Part shown: positions 48,994 through 59,455 of the stretch, one piece after another
Position numbering within the stretch: position 1 is the stretch's first letter
How the letters are laid out: each line of letters begins with the position of its first letter
Source: Coniella vitis
Taxonomy: Eukaryota; Ascomycota; Sordariomycetes; Diaporthales; Schizoparmaceae
Length of the DNA: 64,000 bases
Assembly (NCBI GenBank): GCA_011317545.1
Contig: WUJK01000010.1
Coordinates: 2,046,001 to 2,110,000 of the forward strand
Reading direction: 5' to 3'
The notes under the pieces: generated by a model
Told to the model about the DNA's origin: nothing
The model's input: only the letters and a program-made list of their open reading frames with translations
Database searches by the model: none
Made by a program: the position numbers and the translations under genes

Positions 48994-51093
48994 ATGGCCA
49001 CTCAAAGGACGCAGTCTGTAACTCCAAACAACAGTTCGACCTATTTGAAAAACAACGGCATCTCGCAAGTGACAAGGCCGTCCACTGCCTCTGAGACGCG
49101 ACCAAAACATCGATCAAGGACAATGGCTTGGGCTGCAGAGGTCAGCGTGGCTGTCATGCTCCTCATCTCCATAGCAGCGATTCCTGCGACCCTGTATCCG
49201 CACCAGGGACAGCCATTGCCTCAGTGGCCGTTCTCGATCACAATCAATGCACTCTTATCAGTCTACTCCATGGTCCTCAAGACATGTATTGCGGGACTTG
49301 TCACCTCATGCATCAGCCAGCTCCAATGGACTTGGTACCTCCAAGCTCGGCCGCTTCAGGATGTCGCCTTGTTCCGGGATTTGGCAAGTGGTGCCTCTGG
49401 ATCCGTATCGTGGTTATGGAAATACCCCATAAAACAACCTCTCCTCACCTTGGCTGCAACCATTACTATAATTTCGATTGCTGTTGATCCGTTTCTACAA
49501 CAGCTTGTTCAACCCGTGAACTGCAACGCGATCCTGCCTGGCAATATCTCAGCATCCGTCCCCCGTACCAATTACCTCCAGCATGAGGATCTCCCCAGCA
49601 GTTTGGAAGAAGCCATTCTGGCAGGTCTCTTCACTTTTCAGAATCTGACCGAATTCGACTGCTCAACGGGAAACTGCACCTTTAGTAATACCTACAGTAC
49701 CGTAGGCTTCTGCAGTGAATGCACAGACAGGTCGGCAGGTATTATTATTGACGAACATTGCCTTGTTGATCTCTTTGAAACTAATGGTAGCGTCAAAACC
49801 GAACCCGGGCCTTGCGATTCTAGCCGAAGGGATGAGCTTACTGTACTCTGGAATATGACGACGACTGCCACCCCTTTTGAGCTAGACTTTTATTATCAAA
49901 CCATCAATATTACGGATCCAGTGGGAAGAAGCCCCCAGGTGTTCTCCATACAAGGTCGAGAAAAATACGAGCAAGTAGTATCTTTTAATCTCTCCGAGCA
50001 GAGTCTCCTAGCAGAAAAGTTTGGTGCGATCCTCGGCTTTTCCGATTCGGCGATATTCCGGACGGATCCAGCAGACGGCCTTGGTACACTGTCAGGATGT
50101 GACGACTCTGCATCAAATAACACCTGGCGCTGCAAAGGCTATGGCGCAGCTGAGTGCTCCTTGCAGCCATGCATCAAGACGTACTCCTGCTCTATCGAGG
50201 CTGGAATTGTGAGCGAACATGTCGTCGAGCAGACCAGCATGGACCAGCTTTGGGGCTTTGGAGAGCCGGGCAGTGTCTTGACCGGCATAGACGTGGATGA
50301 GGAATTGTATGGCCTCTTGGATATGGATTGCATCTCAAACAGCGAGCGGCAGAACCTTGCTCTGGCTGGATATTCCACAGATCAAATGAGCCGCTGGCTC
50401 CCCTACAACATCACCTTTGACCCGTCAACAGCCATCATAAACTCGTCCTCTCCGTTCCCACAATCACTGCTTGCAGAGAACTGCCTATACATTGTCGATA
50501 CCTTCTTCCTAATTCATTTGTGGGAAGATATCCTTTCTCCACTACTAGTCGGTCCCGTAACTCGTAGTCTCGACGAAGACGGCACCTCAGCTTTCACATA
50601 CACCTTTCACGGCTCACAAGAGCTCCTCCAGCTGTACGACTCTGGAAATGTTTCCTTGGAAACAATCAACTCGACATTCTCCAACCTTGCACAGGCACTG
50701 ACGTTATGGACAAGACAGAACGGTGCCTCAAACTACAGCCGCCGCGCCGAGGGTGACGTGCTTCACTATGCCGTCTGTGTGCAAGTTTATTGGGCCTGGA
50801 TTTCCCTCCCAGCGGCCTTGGCTGGACTGGCTCTTGTGCTGTTCGCGCTGACCGTTATTATAACGACGCGGCAAAGAGTTCCCTCGTGGAAGGGGTCTGC
50901 ATTGCCGTTGTTGCTGTACGGACCAGCGGGTAGGGACTGGGTAGATGAGGATCTCATCGAAAGCAAAGCTCAAGGCAGAGCAACTGTACATGACGGGTCG
51001 ATTGCCTCTATGAAGGCATACTCGAACGCGATCTCTGTAAAATTGGTGCCGCATGATGGTCACTACGAGTTGCGCCAAGTTGCGCGCGTATGA
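48994..51093 (+). CDS. DUF3176-family fungal membrane protein
   Basis: A single exon of 699 codons. The N-terminal part matches the DUF3176 pattern: helix one (AEVSVAVMLLISIAAIPATL, about 47-67), then LPQWPFSITINALLSVYSMVLK, SQLQWTWYLQARPLQDVALFRDLASGASG, and a third helix (about 150-170). A large non-cytosolic domain of about 430 residues follows, with many NxS/T sites and paired cysteines (for example CSTGNCTFSNTY and CSLQPCIKTYSC). One final helix lies near 605-630, with a cytosolic tail. Function of the family is unknown; it is expanded in filamentous fungi. ATG at 48994 is the first in frame. It is arranged tail to tail, 195 bp apart, with another multi-pass membrane protein of similar layout. 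Confidence 0.88.
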   Translation: MATQRTQSVTPNNSSTYLKNNGISQVTRPSTASETRPKHRSRTMAWAAEVSVAVMLLISIAAIPATLYPHQGQPLPQWPFSITINALLSVYSMVLKTCIAGLVTSCISQLQWTWYLQARPLQDVALFRDLASGASGSVSWLWKYPIKQPLLTLAATITIISIAVDPFLQQLVQPVNCNAILPGNISASVPRTNYLQHEDLPSSLEEAILAGLFTFQNLTEFDCSTGNCTFSNTYSTVGFCSECTDRSAGIIIDEHCLVDLFETNGSVKTEPGPCDSSRRDELTVLWNMTTTATPFELDFYYQTINITDPVGRSPQVFSIQGREKYEQVVSFNLSEQSLLAEKFGAILGFSDSAIFRTDPADGLGTLSGCDDSASNNTWRCKGYGAAECSLQPCIKTYSCSIEAGIVSEHVVEQTSMDQLWGFGEPGSVLTGIDVDEELYGLLDMDCISNSERQNLALAGYSTDQMSRWLPYNITFDPSTAIINSSSPFPQSLLAENCLYIVDTFFLIHLWEDILSPLLVGPVTRSLDEDGTSAFTYTFHGSQELLQLYDSGNVSLETINSTFSNLAQALTLWTRQNGASNYSRRAEGDVLHYAVCVQVYWAWISLPAALAGLALVLFALTVIITTRQRVPSWKGSALPLLLYGPAGRDWVDEDLIESKAQGRATVHDGSIASMKAYSNAISVKLVPHDGHYELRQVARV

Positions 51094-51288
51094 GGGAGGA
51101 CTTGAGGTACGAATCGCTGAGCCGTCCTGATAGTCTTGTGTGCTGAGGATGGACTGATGGCAGTTTCAACTTTGAAACTCTTGTATTTCGTAATACGGTT
51201 ACAGCTTGGCCGAAACATTTGGATTAGGAAATACATATAGTGACCGATTTGGCTCGATATTATTTCTTGGGGTTCTCCATCTCATGAT

Positions 51289-53226
51289 TTACCAACAGGC
51301 CTCCCCCTTCTCCAAGTTGCGGACATTGCTCCTCAGTCCGAATGCTGCGTGCGGTCGGTGCTGGCTCTCGTGGCTTCGAGGCTCCAATATGCCGTAACGG
51401 AGGACAATCTTTTTAATGTCATCATCCAAAGGAGTTTGTCCCAAGCAATGGCCGCGGGCTATCCGATCCAAATCCGCGTTTCTGGTAGACAGCATAATGC
51501 TGGAGAAGTTGTCCCCCGCACTATATCCATTGGCAAACAAGGCTTGAAGACCAATGATTGCGCAGATGGCAGTAACAGACACTGCAACAACATATGCCAT
51601 CAACAAATTCCTCCAGTCATATACGTAAAAGTTGGCTGTTCGTCTACTGCCGAGCTCTGCTGTCGTCTCGTTGGATAGCAAAGCAGAGCTAAATATGCTC
51701 AGCGTTATATTGCGTGACAGGTCTTCAATGGCTCTTGGGACAGAGCCCGCCCGACACATCCAGTCGTCAAAAAGAGGCGCAAACCATGGGTCTGTGTCAT
51801 TGAACCCGTAGCGTATCTCTGGGCATGCGGCGATCCCGGACTCGACAACGCCGCTGTCTCCGCCAAAGAACGAACCTGTAGACCCCAGACCAATCTGTGC
51901 AGTAAGCATGTCCACAAGAGCCGTGAACATGGCCCAGTACTGAATTTGTCCCGAAGAATAGTCGTATACCAAATTTCCACTCGAGATATTTAGAGGAGCC
52001 ACATATTGTAGCTTTTGGATGTTGGTGGATTGGACGCCGTTTTCAAAAACAAACTCGACTGTGTAACTCGTATTCCAGTAATGGCAAGAGTAATTAGACG
52101 AGGTTTGCCCGTAGAATGAGTTTCCAGCGCTTCCTCCCGTATTGACAAACAAGTGGCTGGGCATTTCAACAGAAGCCAGCTGTGCTGGTGACGCGGCAGC
52201 GTACGAGACCTGCATAGTGCTATTTAACAATCCGGTCATTGTGAGATCCCAGGCCTCTTGCAACGAGGAGGCAACACCGGTATAAAGGGTACTGTTCCGT
52301 GTCGCAGTGGCCATATCGTCGCATCGCATCGCGGGTCCGTAAAAGTCGAGGGTGTAGGAGGAGTTGGGGGAGCGAGCATTGAATGGCAAGACATACATCG
52401 CCGTTGATGTCGCGGCAACGAGGCGTGTCAGCGCGGGCGTGACTCCATCTAGCCTTCCCACCCCTTCAAATGTTGCCCAGTACATCTCTGAGTTGGCTGA
52501 ATAATCGGGTACTGGCACTTTAGCAGGTGTAGTTTGATGCACAATGCCCGATCTAACAGACAATGTTGCCGACGAGAATGTCGAAGCAATGGGAAGGCAC
52601 CTGATTAGCACGAGTGAGGAGCCTGTCAGTACGATTGAGAAGTTTGAGGGCTTTCGATGAAATCTTTTGAGCACATACCAAGCGCATAATCCGAGAAAAC
52701 ACAGGACCTTGGCCTTGCTCAAGATTTCGAAGCTAAAGAACGCAAACACATCACTCTGTAGTGAGAACACCTTGTCAAGCGTCCTGAGCTTGAAAGCACT
52801 CTGCTTCATGGTGAGCCATGCTCTTTGAGTATATGCCACGCCGACTGAAAGCGTTAAAGCAGACTGGGAGAGAAATGCGAATGCAATCCCAAACCGTTGC
52901 GCCCATCCTTGATCTGTTTGCGAGTTGACAAGAGAGCCATCTAAGGACGTCCAATAGAAATGATGAGCCAGTGCGAATCCGAGGCCAAATATCAGATATC
53001 CCAACATAAGTACAGGAGCTTTCCAGTGTATTCCCCACGGTGTCGTGTTTGGTACATCTTGAGCGAAGTCCTGGGGGGGTTCCGCGAATCGACTTTGTGG
53101 CTGCGCACAATATCTTTCATTCTTATGACCTGATTTGAGGAGGCTTCGCATGTACGAGTGTCCGGGCAGGTCGTTGGAAGAGTCATCATTGACTTCGAGG
53201 ACGTGGGAGAAGACGCCCTTGTCCAT
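51289..53226 (-). CDS. large fungal multi-pass membrane protein, unknown function
   Basis: A single exon of 645 codons from the ATG at 53226 (MDKGVFSHVLEV); the frame continues upstream to a GTG only. Three or four apolar segments lie in the first 240 residues (APVLMLGYLIFGLGFALAHH, FGIAFAFLSQSALTLSVGVAYT, VLCFLGLCAWYVL and the stretch before RCLPIASTFSSATLSV). A long Asn-glycosylation-rich luminal or extracellular domain of about 330 residues follows. One last helix (NLLMAYVVAVSVTAICAIIGLQAL) precedes a short tail. This layout is that of a fungal-specific family usually called hypothetical or, doubtfully, formylmethionine deformylase-like; I see no deformylase motif. A GTATGT...CAG pair at 52679-52624 could be an intron, but removing it shifts the frame, so it was not used. 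Confidence 0.8.
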   Translation of the reverse strand: MDKGVFSHVLEVNDDSSNDLPGHSYMRSLLKSGHKNERYCAQPQSRFAEPPQDFAQDVPNTTPWGIHWKAPVLMLGYLIFGLGFALAHHFYWTSLDGSLVNSQTDQGWAQRFGIAFAFLSQSALTLSVGVAYTQRAWLTMKQSAFKLRTLDKVFSLQSDVFAFFSFEILSKAKVLCFLGLCAWYVLKRFHRKPSNFSIVLTGSSLVLIRCLPIASTFSSATLSVRSGIVHQTTPAKVPVPDYSANSEMYWATFEGVGRLDGVTPALTRLVAATSTAMYVLPFNARSPNSSYTLDFYGPAMRCDDMATATRNSTLYTGVASSLQEAWDLTMTGLLNSTMQVSYAAASPAQLASVEMPSHLFVNTGGSAGNSFYGQTSSNYSCHYWNTSYTVEFVFENGVQSTNIQKLQYVAPLNISSGNLVYDYSSGQIQYWAMFTALVDMLTAQIGLGSTGSFFGGDSGVVESGIAACPEIRYGFNDTDPWFAPLFDDWMCRAGSVPRAIEDLSRNITLSIFSSALLSNETTAELGSRRTANFYVYDWRNLLMAYVVAVSVTAICAIIGLQALFANGYSAGDNFSSIMLSTRNADLDRIARGHCLGQTPLDDDIKKIVLRYGILEPRSHESQHRPHAAFGLRSNVRNLEKGEACW

Positions 53227-54972
53227 TATGGAGAAGGATGTTTTCCGAAGCTTGCGGGTGCTGTGTGTAGAGTTCAGCTGAAAATCGCCGAAGACAGTAA
53301 TAAAAAGCACGAATGTAACCTCTTGACGTTTTGAGGATACTGGTTGCCGCGGCGCAGATATGGCTTATTGTGATAGAGAAAAGCTACGAGTCAAGCAAAT
53401 GGCTCACGGGCTCGACCACGCTTTCACAGGAAGGCTCGCCAAGGCCTCAGGATTGGTGTCTCCATTATACATAGTAATCCTCTACTGAATTGCAGCACAC
53501 TGTCACTATACCTTATCCGCTATGCCAAGGTACAAGAGCGACAACGCATTGGATCCTGCGACAGACTTTTTCGACGGCCCACAAAGGGATAACCACTGAC
53601 ATCTTGGCTTGGCTGCATAAGCGTAGGCGGCTGCCTAGAGCAGGAGAGCCTCGAGTCTCGGCGTTGACAAGCGAGAATATCTGAAAACTGGGACGAGTCT
53701 ACCGTATTCTTCGAATGGTCCTCGAGGCCGGAACGCTATATGTCCTGTTGTACATAGTCGTTCACGACTACAGAATTTTCGAATCGAAAAGGCTACATCA
53801 TTTGCAGTTCCGATACCATTCACGCTCAAATTTCAAGGTGTGTCTCATAAACTCCAAGAATAAAGGCGGTATTTGAAAAACTGGTGAACTGCAGCGACCC
53901 TGGGATCCAGTCCTGATAAGCTTTTGAAGCATAAACTTATACCTGACGCTCAATGTTCAATCAGTCGTCTTATCAGACGGGGCAGATGACTTTGAATCTT
54001 GTCTACTCGTACACATACACGTGTAACTCCAACCATGACATCGGCCAGAGCCAACATGCCTTTTTGAATAGACAATATGGAAATCTCGAATAATTCCAAT
54101 CTTATACGTCGAGGTGACCAATCTTAACGACATTATCGAAGTATGTATTCATTATATACGCCACATACACAACATACAACGGAATAGATGTCTCGTTGAT
54201 TGATAGTATGGCAAAAAAAAAGGTAACTCTCAGGTTATATGTTATGTGAAAGTTGCGATAGGATTAGGGCTGACAGAATGAGTTCCATAGCCCTTCACGT
54301 CCATACGAAGAAATTGACATTGCAGCGTTTGGAAATTTGGTGTGTTAAATGGTTGTTCTGTGTATCCGAGGGAATCTAAGCCTAATAAGCTTTATAATTG
54401 TTTAGGTTTTGATGCTTGAATCGTATCTTCACAAATTCGGAGTGCTTGAAAGCATACACAATATGAAGTGCCGCGTTCCGATTGGTGGGCCATGGTATAC
54501 TATGTACACAACGCCTGAGTCTAGCCACCTGTAGAGAACGTACAGCTTGCCTGAAAGAGCAAGCTTCCGTTCGTTTATGAAACCTTACAACCTCGGAAAT
54601 TATCTGGGGCGGTGCCTGGTGATCTGTATTTGTTGGATTGTGTAGAAAAAGCATATTTGACCATGCTGTCTCCCTGGATAGGCACGCAATTCATGCAGGG
54701 GTGGGCCTCCCAGCGCCCACAATTCCACTTCCTGTAATTAAGCATCTTTAACGAGATGAAACAAAATATGTGTATGAAACAGCATCGTGCATCGGAGAAT
54801 AATAGGGGGTCAAAGCAAAGTATTTATACATGTGTAAAAAGAGTGCACAAGTATGAAAACATTATCAACGCTAGTCATCGAAGTCGTTAGCTTTGGAATC
54901 CAATCATTCCCTTCTTATTACACGGCCGCTTAGCGTTCTCGTCTGTGTTTATCTGATTTCACCTAGAGCACC
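53227..54972. other. AT-rich intergenic, no gene seen
   Basis: Contains TACATAGT motifs at 53468-53475, 53751-53758 and, on the other strand, 54499-54506. The segment 53830-54900 is AT-rich and without open frames of note, possibly an eroded repeat. Confidence 0.55.
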
Positions 54973-55804
54973 ATGCATTCTCGTCTAGCCGCCTACACAT
55001 TACTCGCTACTGCGGCTGCAGCCGTGAAGCTACAGCACCCTCATAAGCGACAGGAAGACCTTGCTTGGGGTCCCATCTGCGGCTTCTACCAGACAGACAG
55101 CGAGATCACAAGCAGTGTCAGCACCATCTACCCAGGAGCCAAACCCACAGACCAAAAGGGGTATATGTTCAACTGGATTGGCATCAGCAATACTACAGGC
55201 GACCTGGTTCAGAGCATCATTGGTAGTTACCCTACCGGACAGAGCGAGTGCGAGGGCCAGGCTGATGCTGACTTGGCTTGGTGTATCTCCTCCGAGGTAT
55301 ACGGCGTCAACTCACAAGATGAGACGACGCAATTCGTGGGTACATTGACGACAGCCGATGCAAACTACGAAAATGGAATTGTCATCACCTACACTCTGGT
55401 CGACAAAGAAACCTACCTGTGGAATCAGACTATGCATGATGCCGTCACTGGAAAGCTGCTCTCCACTTACTCAAAGACTTCTGGTGCCTTTTCGTTGTGG
55501 AACACGGCCGTGGAATTGCAAGATGACGACGGGAACGCTCCCAGCGGCTTGACCGAGGACCAGTACTATGTCAACACCACCATCACCCTTGAGCCAGCCG
55601 ACCCCAACTATGGCAAGACGATGTACACTGAGTACGGCTGTACCTATACGACGCCCACCACCGCAGACGGCGGCAAGACTGTAAGTCCGGCATATGGACC
55701 ACCAAGGGCATCGCAAGCCGTAAAGCCATTTTATTCACCCGCATGCTAACAAAGTTCATTCTTAGTGGTTTATTGAGAAGATTACCGCCCCAGCTAGCTC
55801 CTAG
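54973..55804 (+). CDS. secreted protein with probable Kex2-processed propeptide, unknown function
   Basis: Exons 54973-55680 and 55766-55804 (85-nt intron with CTAAC branch) encode 248 residues. The N-terminus (MHSRLAAYTLLATAAAAVKL) is a signal peptide with cleavage likely near 16-18. A dibasic KR at 25-26, just before QEDLAWGPICGFY, is a Kex2-type site. The mature part has four cysteines (ICGFY, SECEG, AWCISS, YGCTY), three NxT sites and many alternating Thr/Ser/Tyr/Val stretches that suggest a beta-sandwich or jelly roll, somewhat like fungal lectin- or eqolisin-type folds. I cannot name the family. Without splicing the frame ends at a stop soon after exon 1, changing the last residues only. 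Candidate cell-wall protein or effector-like protein (inference). Confidence 0.8.
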
Positions 55805-56771
55805 TCTTGAGATCCTGACACGGCCTTAACCCGAGCGCAGCGCCAAGTCTTGGGCCCAAAAAGGAAAGGCAAAGGCTTTACGGCAGGCATAATTAAAGCA
55901 TTTGTTCATAGATATCATTTACACATTTGTACATAGTATATAGCAAAGGATTTTCTAGTGTTTTTTGTGCTTAGCGAGATCATATCAACGCTCGAGCACA
56001 GGATTGATCGATGCGAGCTTGGTTTATTGCTGCATGAGACCGACATGGCAATGGATATGAAGAGCTCTACTCACTGGCGCACTCCATCAATGTGACGTCT
56101 TTTGTGAATGGCGACCTGACCTAGTCATCTTCCCAATGACGATTATTCCCATTTGACAGCTTTCAAGGTAGTAACGAGTCTGCGTGCTTTTGTTTGATAT
56201 GACTCTTGCATTCAGAGGCAAAGCGTGCGCCTACAGTATCATAGTACCATTCTATGCGTAATGTCTTCAACCGGAGCCTTTACACTTGTGGCAACCCTTA
56301 CTGGCCCCTGGGAATATGCTTATCGCAAGTTCAAGTTTGGCAATAGACACATTCCCACTCCTAGTACGAGTTACTCCAGACTACAGCAAGATTCAATATT
56401 ACCAAGTCCTGGCTCGGATTCTAGCAGGATCTCTGTTCTTGTTGTCGAGCTACTAGCGATACAGAGAAATAGTTTTAAACACAAGCTCACATTTTTCTAT
56501 TAATTGTCTATGAATATCGTTGTCTAGCCTCAGTTCTAACGTATTGAAGCTGTTCCACGAATATCGCGGACATCAGGCTTGGAAAGGGGCAAACAGGTAC
56601 ACTAAGATATTGGTCGTCGAGAATCCTCTGCAGCTATACGCCTTCCTTGGCTGATGATGGATTCTGGTCGTTTAGTTGTATTCAGTGCTTCGCCAGCAGT
56701 ATCCATGGCCATCTTCGCTGTGCATCTTCCGGGCCACATATCCCTTTGGAATGCCCTCCACCCGACCTTCG
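55805..56771. other. intergenic, no gene seen
   Basis: Convergent space between the secreted protein and the bANK gene. One TACATAGT motif at 55930-55937. No coding signal. Confidence 0.55.
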
Positions 56772-58053
56772 TCATGCCTTTTTCGCCTTTAAATGCACAT
56801 CTGCGCCAAATTCCAACAATATCGACACACCTGCCTCAAATCCCGAGTCAAAAGCCCCATGCAGAGGCGTATACCCAGCATCATCGTATGAATCAACCAG
56901 GAATGCATCATTGGCCTCTTCTGCGTGTTTGAGCAGCATGCGCAAAATGACATGGCGCCGCGCCTTAACGACCCAGTGCAGCGAGGAACGCAAATGATGA
57001 TCGACCGCGGTCACTTGGGCCCCGTTCTCGAGCAATATCCGAACGCATTCTTTGTGCCCGTTGGCCACGACGTGCATAAGGGGTGTGAAGCCGTTACTGT
57101 CGCGGTCGTCGCTGCCGATTTCTTGTTAGAGTACTGTGTTTCTCGTCGTTTGAGAGTTAGTAGATAGCTTTATAATCAATTGCTTGAACGGATACTGTGA
57201 TATAATGGTAGAAAGGGGACTCGGTAGTGGGCTATCTTACAAGCCAGGACAATGCCCGCCTGTCCTCGCTGTCCTGCCATGTGCGTGGCATTGAGCCAGC
57301 CCCATCCGTTCGCGCTGCACTTATATGGCGTTGGTGGCCGTGAATCGGTTGGTGGACTGGCCCTATCTATGACCGCGGATCCGGAAGATGTGTCTTTGAT
57401 ATGGCCGGGGGCCCTGGAGTGACATAACGAGGAGACTGCATCGATTTGCTCCAGATCGCTCCCTGAGATCTTCAAGCTGTGGCAACTCTTTGTTGATTTT
57501 TCCGCTGTTGTCTGGAAATCCCGGACTCCATCTACTGGAAACTCCATGTTTTCTGGAAAACCATACTCGAAGTCAAAGTTGAGGCCATTATAACCGGAAG
57601 ATCCGAGAAACTTCATCCCGGCAGCGGATGTCAACTCGCCGGCTTGTGGGTCAATCCTGCCGCCGTCGCCGCTACCGAGGAGATGTGCGAGGTTGAAAGT
57701 TGCATTGGAAGATGCAGGCGTCGGTAAAGCGTCGTCGCTGCTCAAATGAGGTATATCGGTTTCTTTCTGGCCTTGTTGTCTTCCTGGACAAATAGGCTTC
57801 GTTAGCCTGCGGTGCTTTGTGCTAGGCCGACACGAAACCAGGTTATTCACGTACTTTGACGGAAACGGCGCTGTGCCATGCGGTTTTGCAAGCGGCGGCG
57901 CTCTAGGACACTATCTCGGTCACTGCTAGCGCTCGTAGTCCCGAATAAATAATCGTTAGAGTCGGGTAAATCTGATTTATTGGATATGATATCGTCTTGG
58001 TCAGCGAGTCGATGTCGGGATGGGTATTGGCCAACATGGGGAGGTACAACCAT
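56772..58053 (-). pseudogene. bANK-type transcription factor (bZIP basic region + ankyrin repeats, ToxE-like) with in-frame stop
   Basis: Exons 58053-57855, 57783-57241 and 57133-56772 make a 367-codon frame. The basic region (ERRRLQNRMAQRRFRQRR, about 51-68) has the N-x7-R spacing of bZIP factors, but no leucine heptads follow. The C-terminal third holds ankyrin repeats (NGFTPLMHVVANGHKECVRI, AGYTPLHGAFDSG). This pairing defines bANK regulators such as ToxE, pathway activators in secondary-metabolite clusters (known). The best intron 2 (GTAAGA donor, CTACTAAC branch, CACAG acceptor) keeps the ankyrin frame and spacing but places TAA at codon 250 (57128-57126), cutting off most repeats. A weaker donor (GTATCC, near 57192) with acceptor ending at 57122 would avoid it. 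Another ATG lies upstream at 58134. Either a recent pseudogene or unusual splicing. Confidence 0.7.
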
Positions 58054-59455
58054 CAGCACGGAGAAAAGCAACGGGGAATTTATTATAGGTCCGAGTTGGA
58101 AAGCTGCCCTTTGCCAGAACGTAGACTGGTGCATGCATGGGCAATCATAGTGCAAGCGTCATCCTCATACGTCCAAGTGAACATGCCGTCACTATGTATA
58201 TGCGATTTGCCACAAGCTATGAGGCTTACACAGTATATCGCTCCCAGCCATTGTCTCTACAGGATAACGCTCGAAAACCGACGTTGAACGGAATCACTGA
58301 GAAGATCTCGTGGAGGATGTCTGAACTCTGGAAGGATCGAGATTTGGCACTACAGCCAAATTCAAACCGAAGGCTTTCTAGACGCATCACGCCATTCAAA
58401 GGGAGCCTGATTGCATATCTCAGACGGCCAGTTTCGCCCTTCGGCACAACTGTGTTCGCAGCACAACCTGACGGGGGAAGCACTATGTCCTTATGCTGCT
58501 CAATTGCCCACCCTCAAGCTTCCGGGATATTTTTGAGTGGTGATGAAAGATCTGTCCTGACATCATCCAGCTGGAAACGACTAATTCCTCGAGATTCTCG
58601 CTCGTTGACTGTTTCATCTTGAGACTGTGCTATTGAAGGGCCTTGCCAAGAATAAAATTGCACCACCTTCCGCCCGGAGTGGTCTACGCGAGGACAGAGT
58701 TGAAAAGTCCGTCAAGCTTGATCAACGGACGGCTTGATTGACGATAGGGACGAAGGTCTTTATGTCTGCCTTTCTGAAGTTTTTGGACTCTCCCTCGCGG
58801 TCAGATGTGACTGACAAGGCGGGACGTTGCCCGAAGCTGGCAACGACGCCATGGGGGTGCTGACTGCATGTTCTCACAGCCTTCCTAAGGGGTATTTTCC
58901 TAAGGGGTATTGTGCATCAGAGGATGTCATACTCTCCTAGGAAGGCTCAAGTGTTACCCAAGGCCTGACTCGGTTGATTGCAGCTATCGTTGCAGCTCAG
59001 GAAACGAGAACGGTGAAGTCCTTTATGCGCCAGCAGCGCGTCACTCTCGGGTTTATATAGTCTAATATTTCCAATAGCTCCTGAGGTGGTCTTTACGACC
59101 ACGCCGTGAACAAAGCTTCAGCGAAGGCCAAATCCTCGCTTAGTCCCTGAGGTACTGATCAGCACGTCGTTGACAAGAGGCAACCATGATGTCTTGAGCT
59201 CTGATTGGCTCGCCTGCTACAAGAGCAGGATTAAGTCTTTCAAGCAAGCGTCGAGGACGGCTGGGTGGATCGGATTGTTTGACTGCGGTACGATTTGGAC
59301 TTAGGGGTTTCCAGGTCCAGGATGGTGCGGAACTTGAGCTAACCACTGTTAGCGTCGAGACTGGTAATCTTTCGAAAGCTGGCAATCCCAAGCCAGTATT
59401 GTTCTAAGACTTGCAAAACAGCTTCGATTGCACGGCGTTCTGCAGCGGAGCTCGT
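58054..59455. other. gene-poor stretch with short repeats
   Basis: No intact gene between the bANK start and the PKS fragment. A 15-bp tandem duplication and an inverted repeat lie at 58878-58947. A minus-strand frame at 59140-59391 has coding-like composition and may be a further remnant, but it matches nothing I know. Confidence 0.5.
58878..58947. repeat. 15-bp tandem duplication inside a short inverted repeat
   Basis: TTCCTAAGGGGTATT occurs twice without spacer at 58882-58896 and 58897-58911. AGCCTTCCTAAGG at 58878-58890 pairs with CCTAGGAAGGCT at 58936-58947 with one extra base. This may be a footprint of a small mobile element or of repair. Confidence 0.8.

Noticed and set aside
52624..52679. 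Possible intron in the minus-strand membrane protein gene
   Set aside because: 56 nt long; removing it breaks the frame, whereas the unspliced frame stays open to the natural end.
59140..59391. 83-codon minus-strand frame ending RRADQYLRD
   Set aside because: Coding-like composition next to the PKS relic, but no family recognised, so not called.
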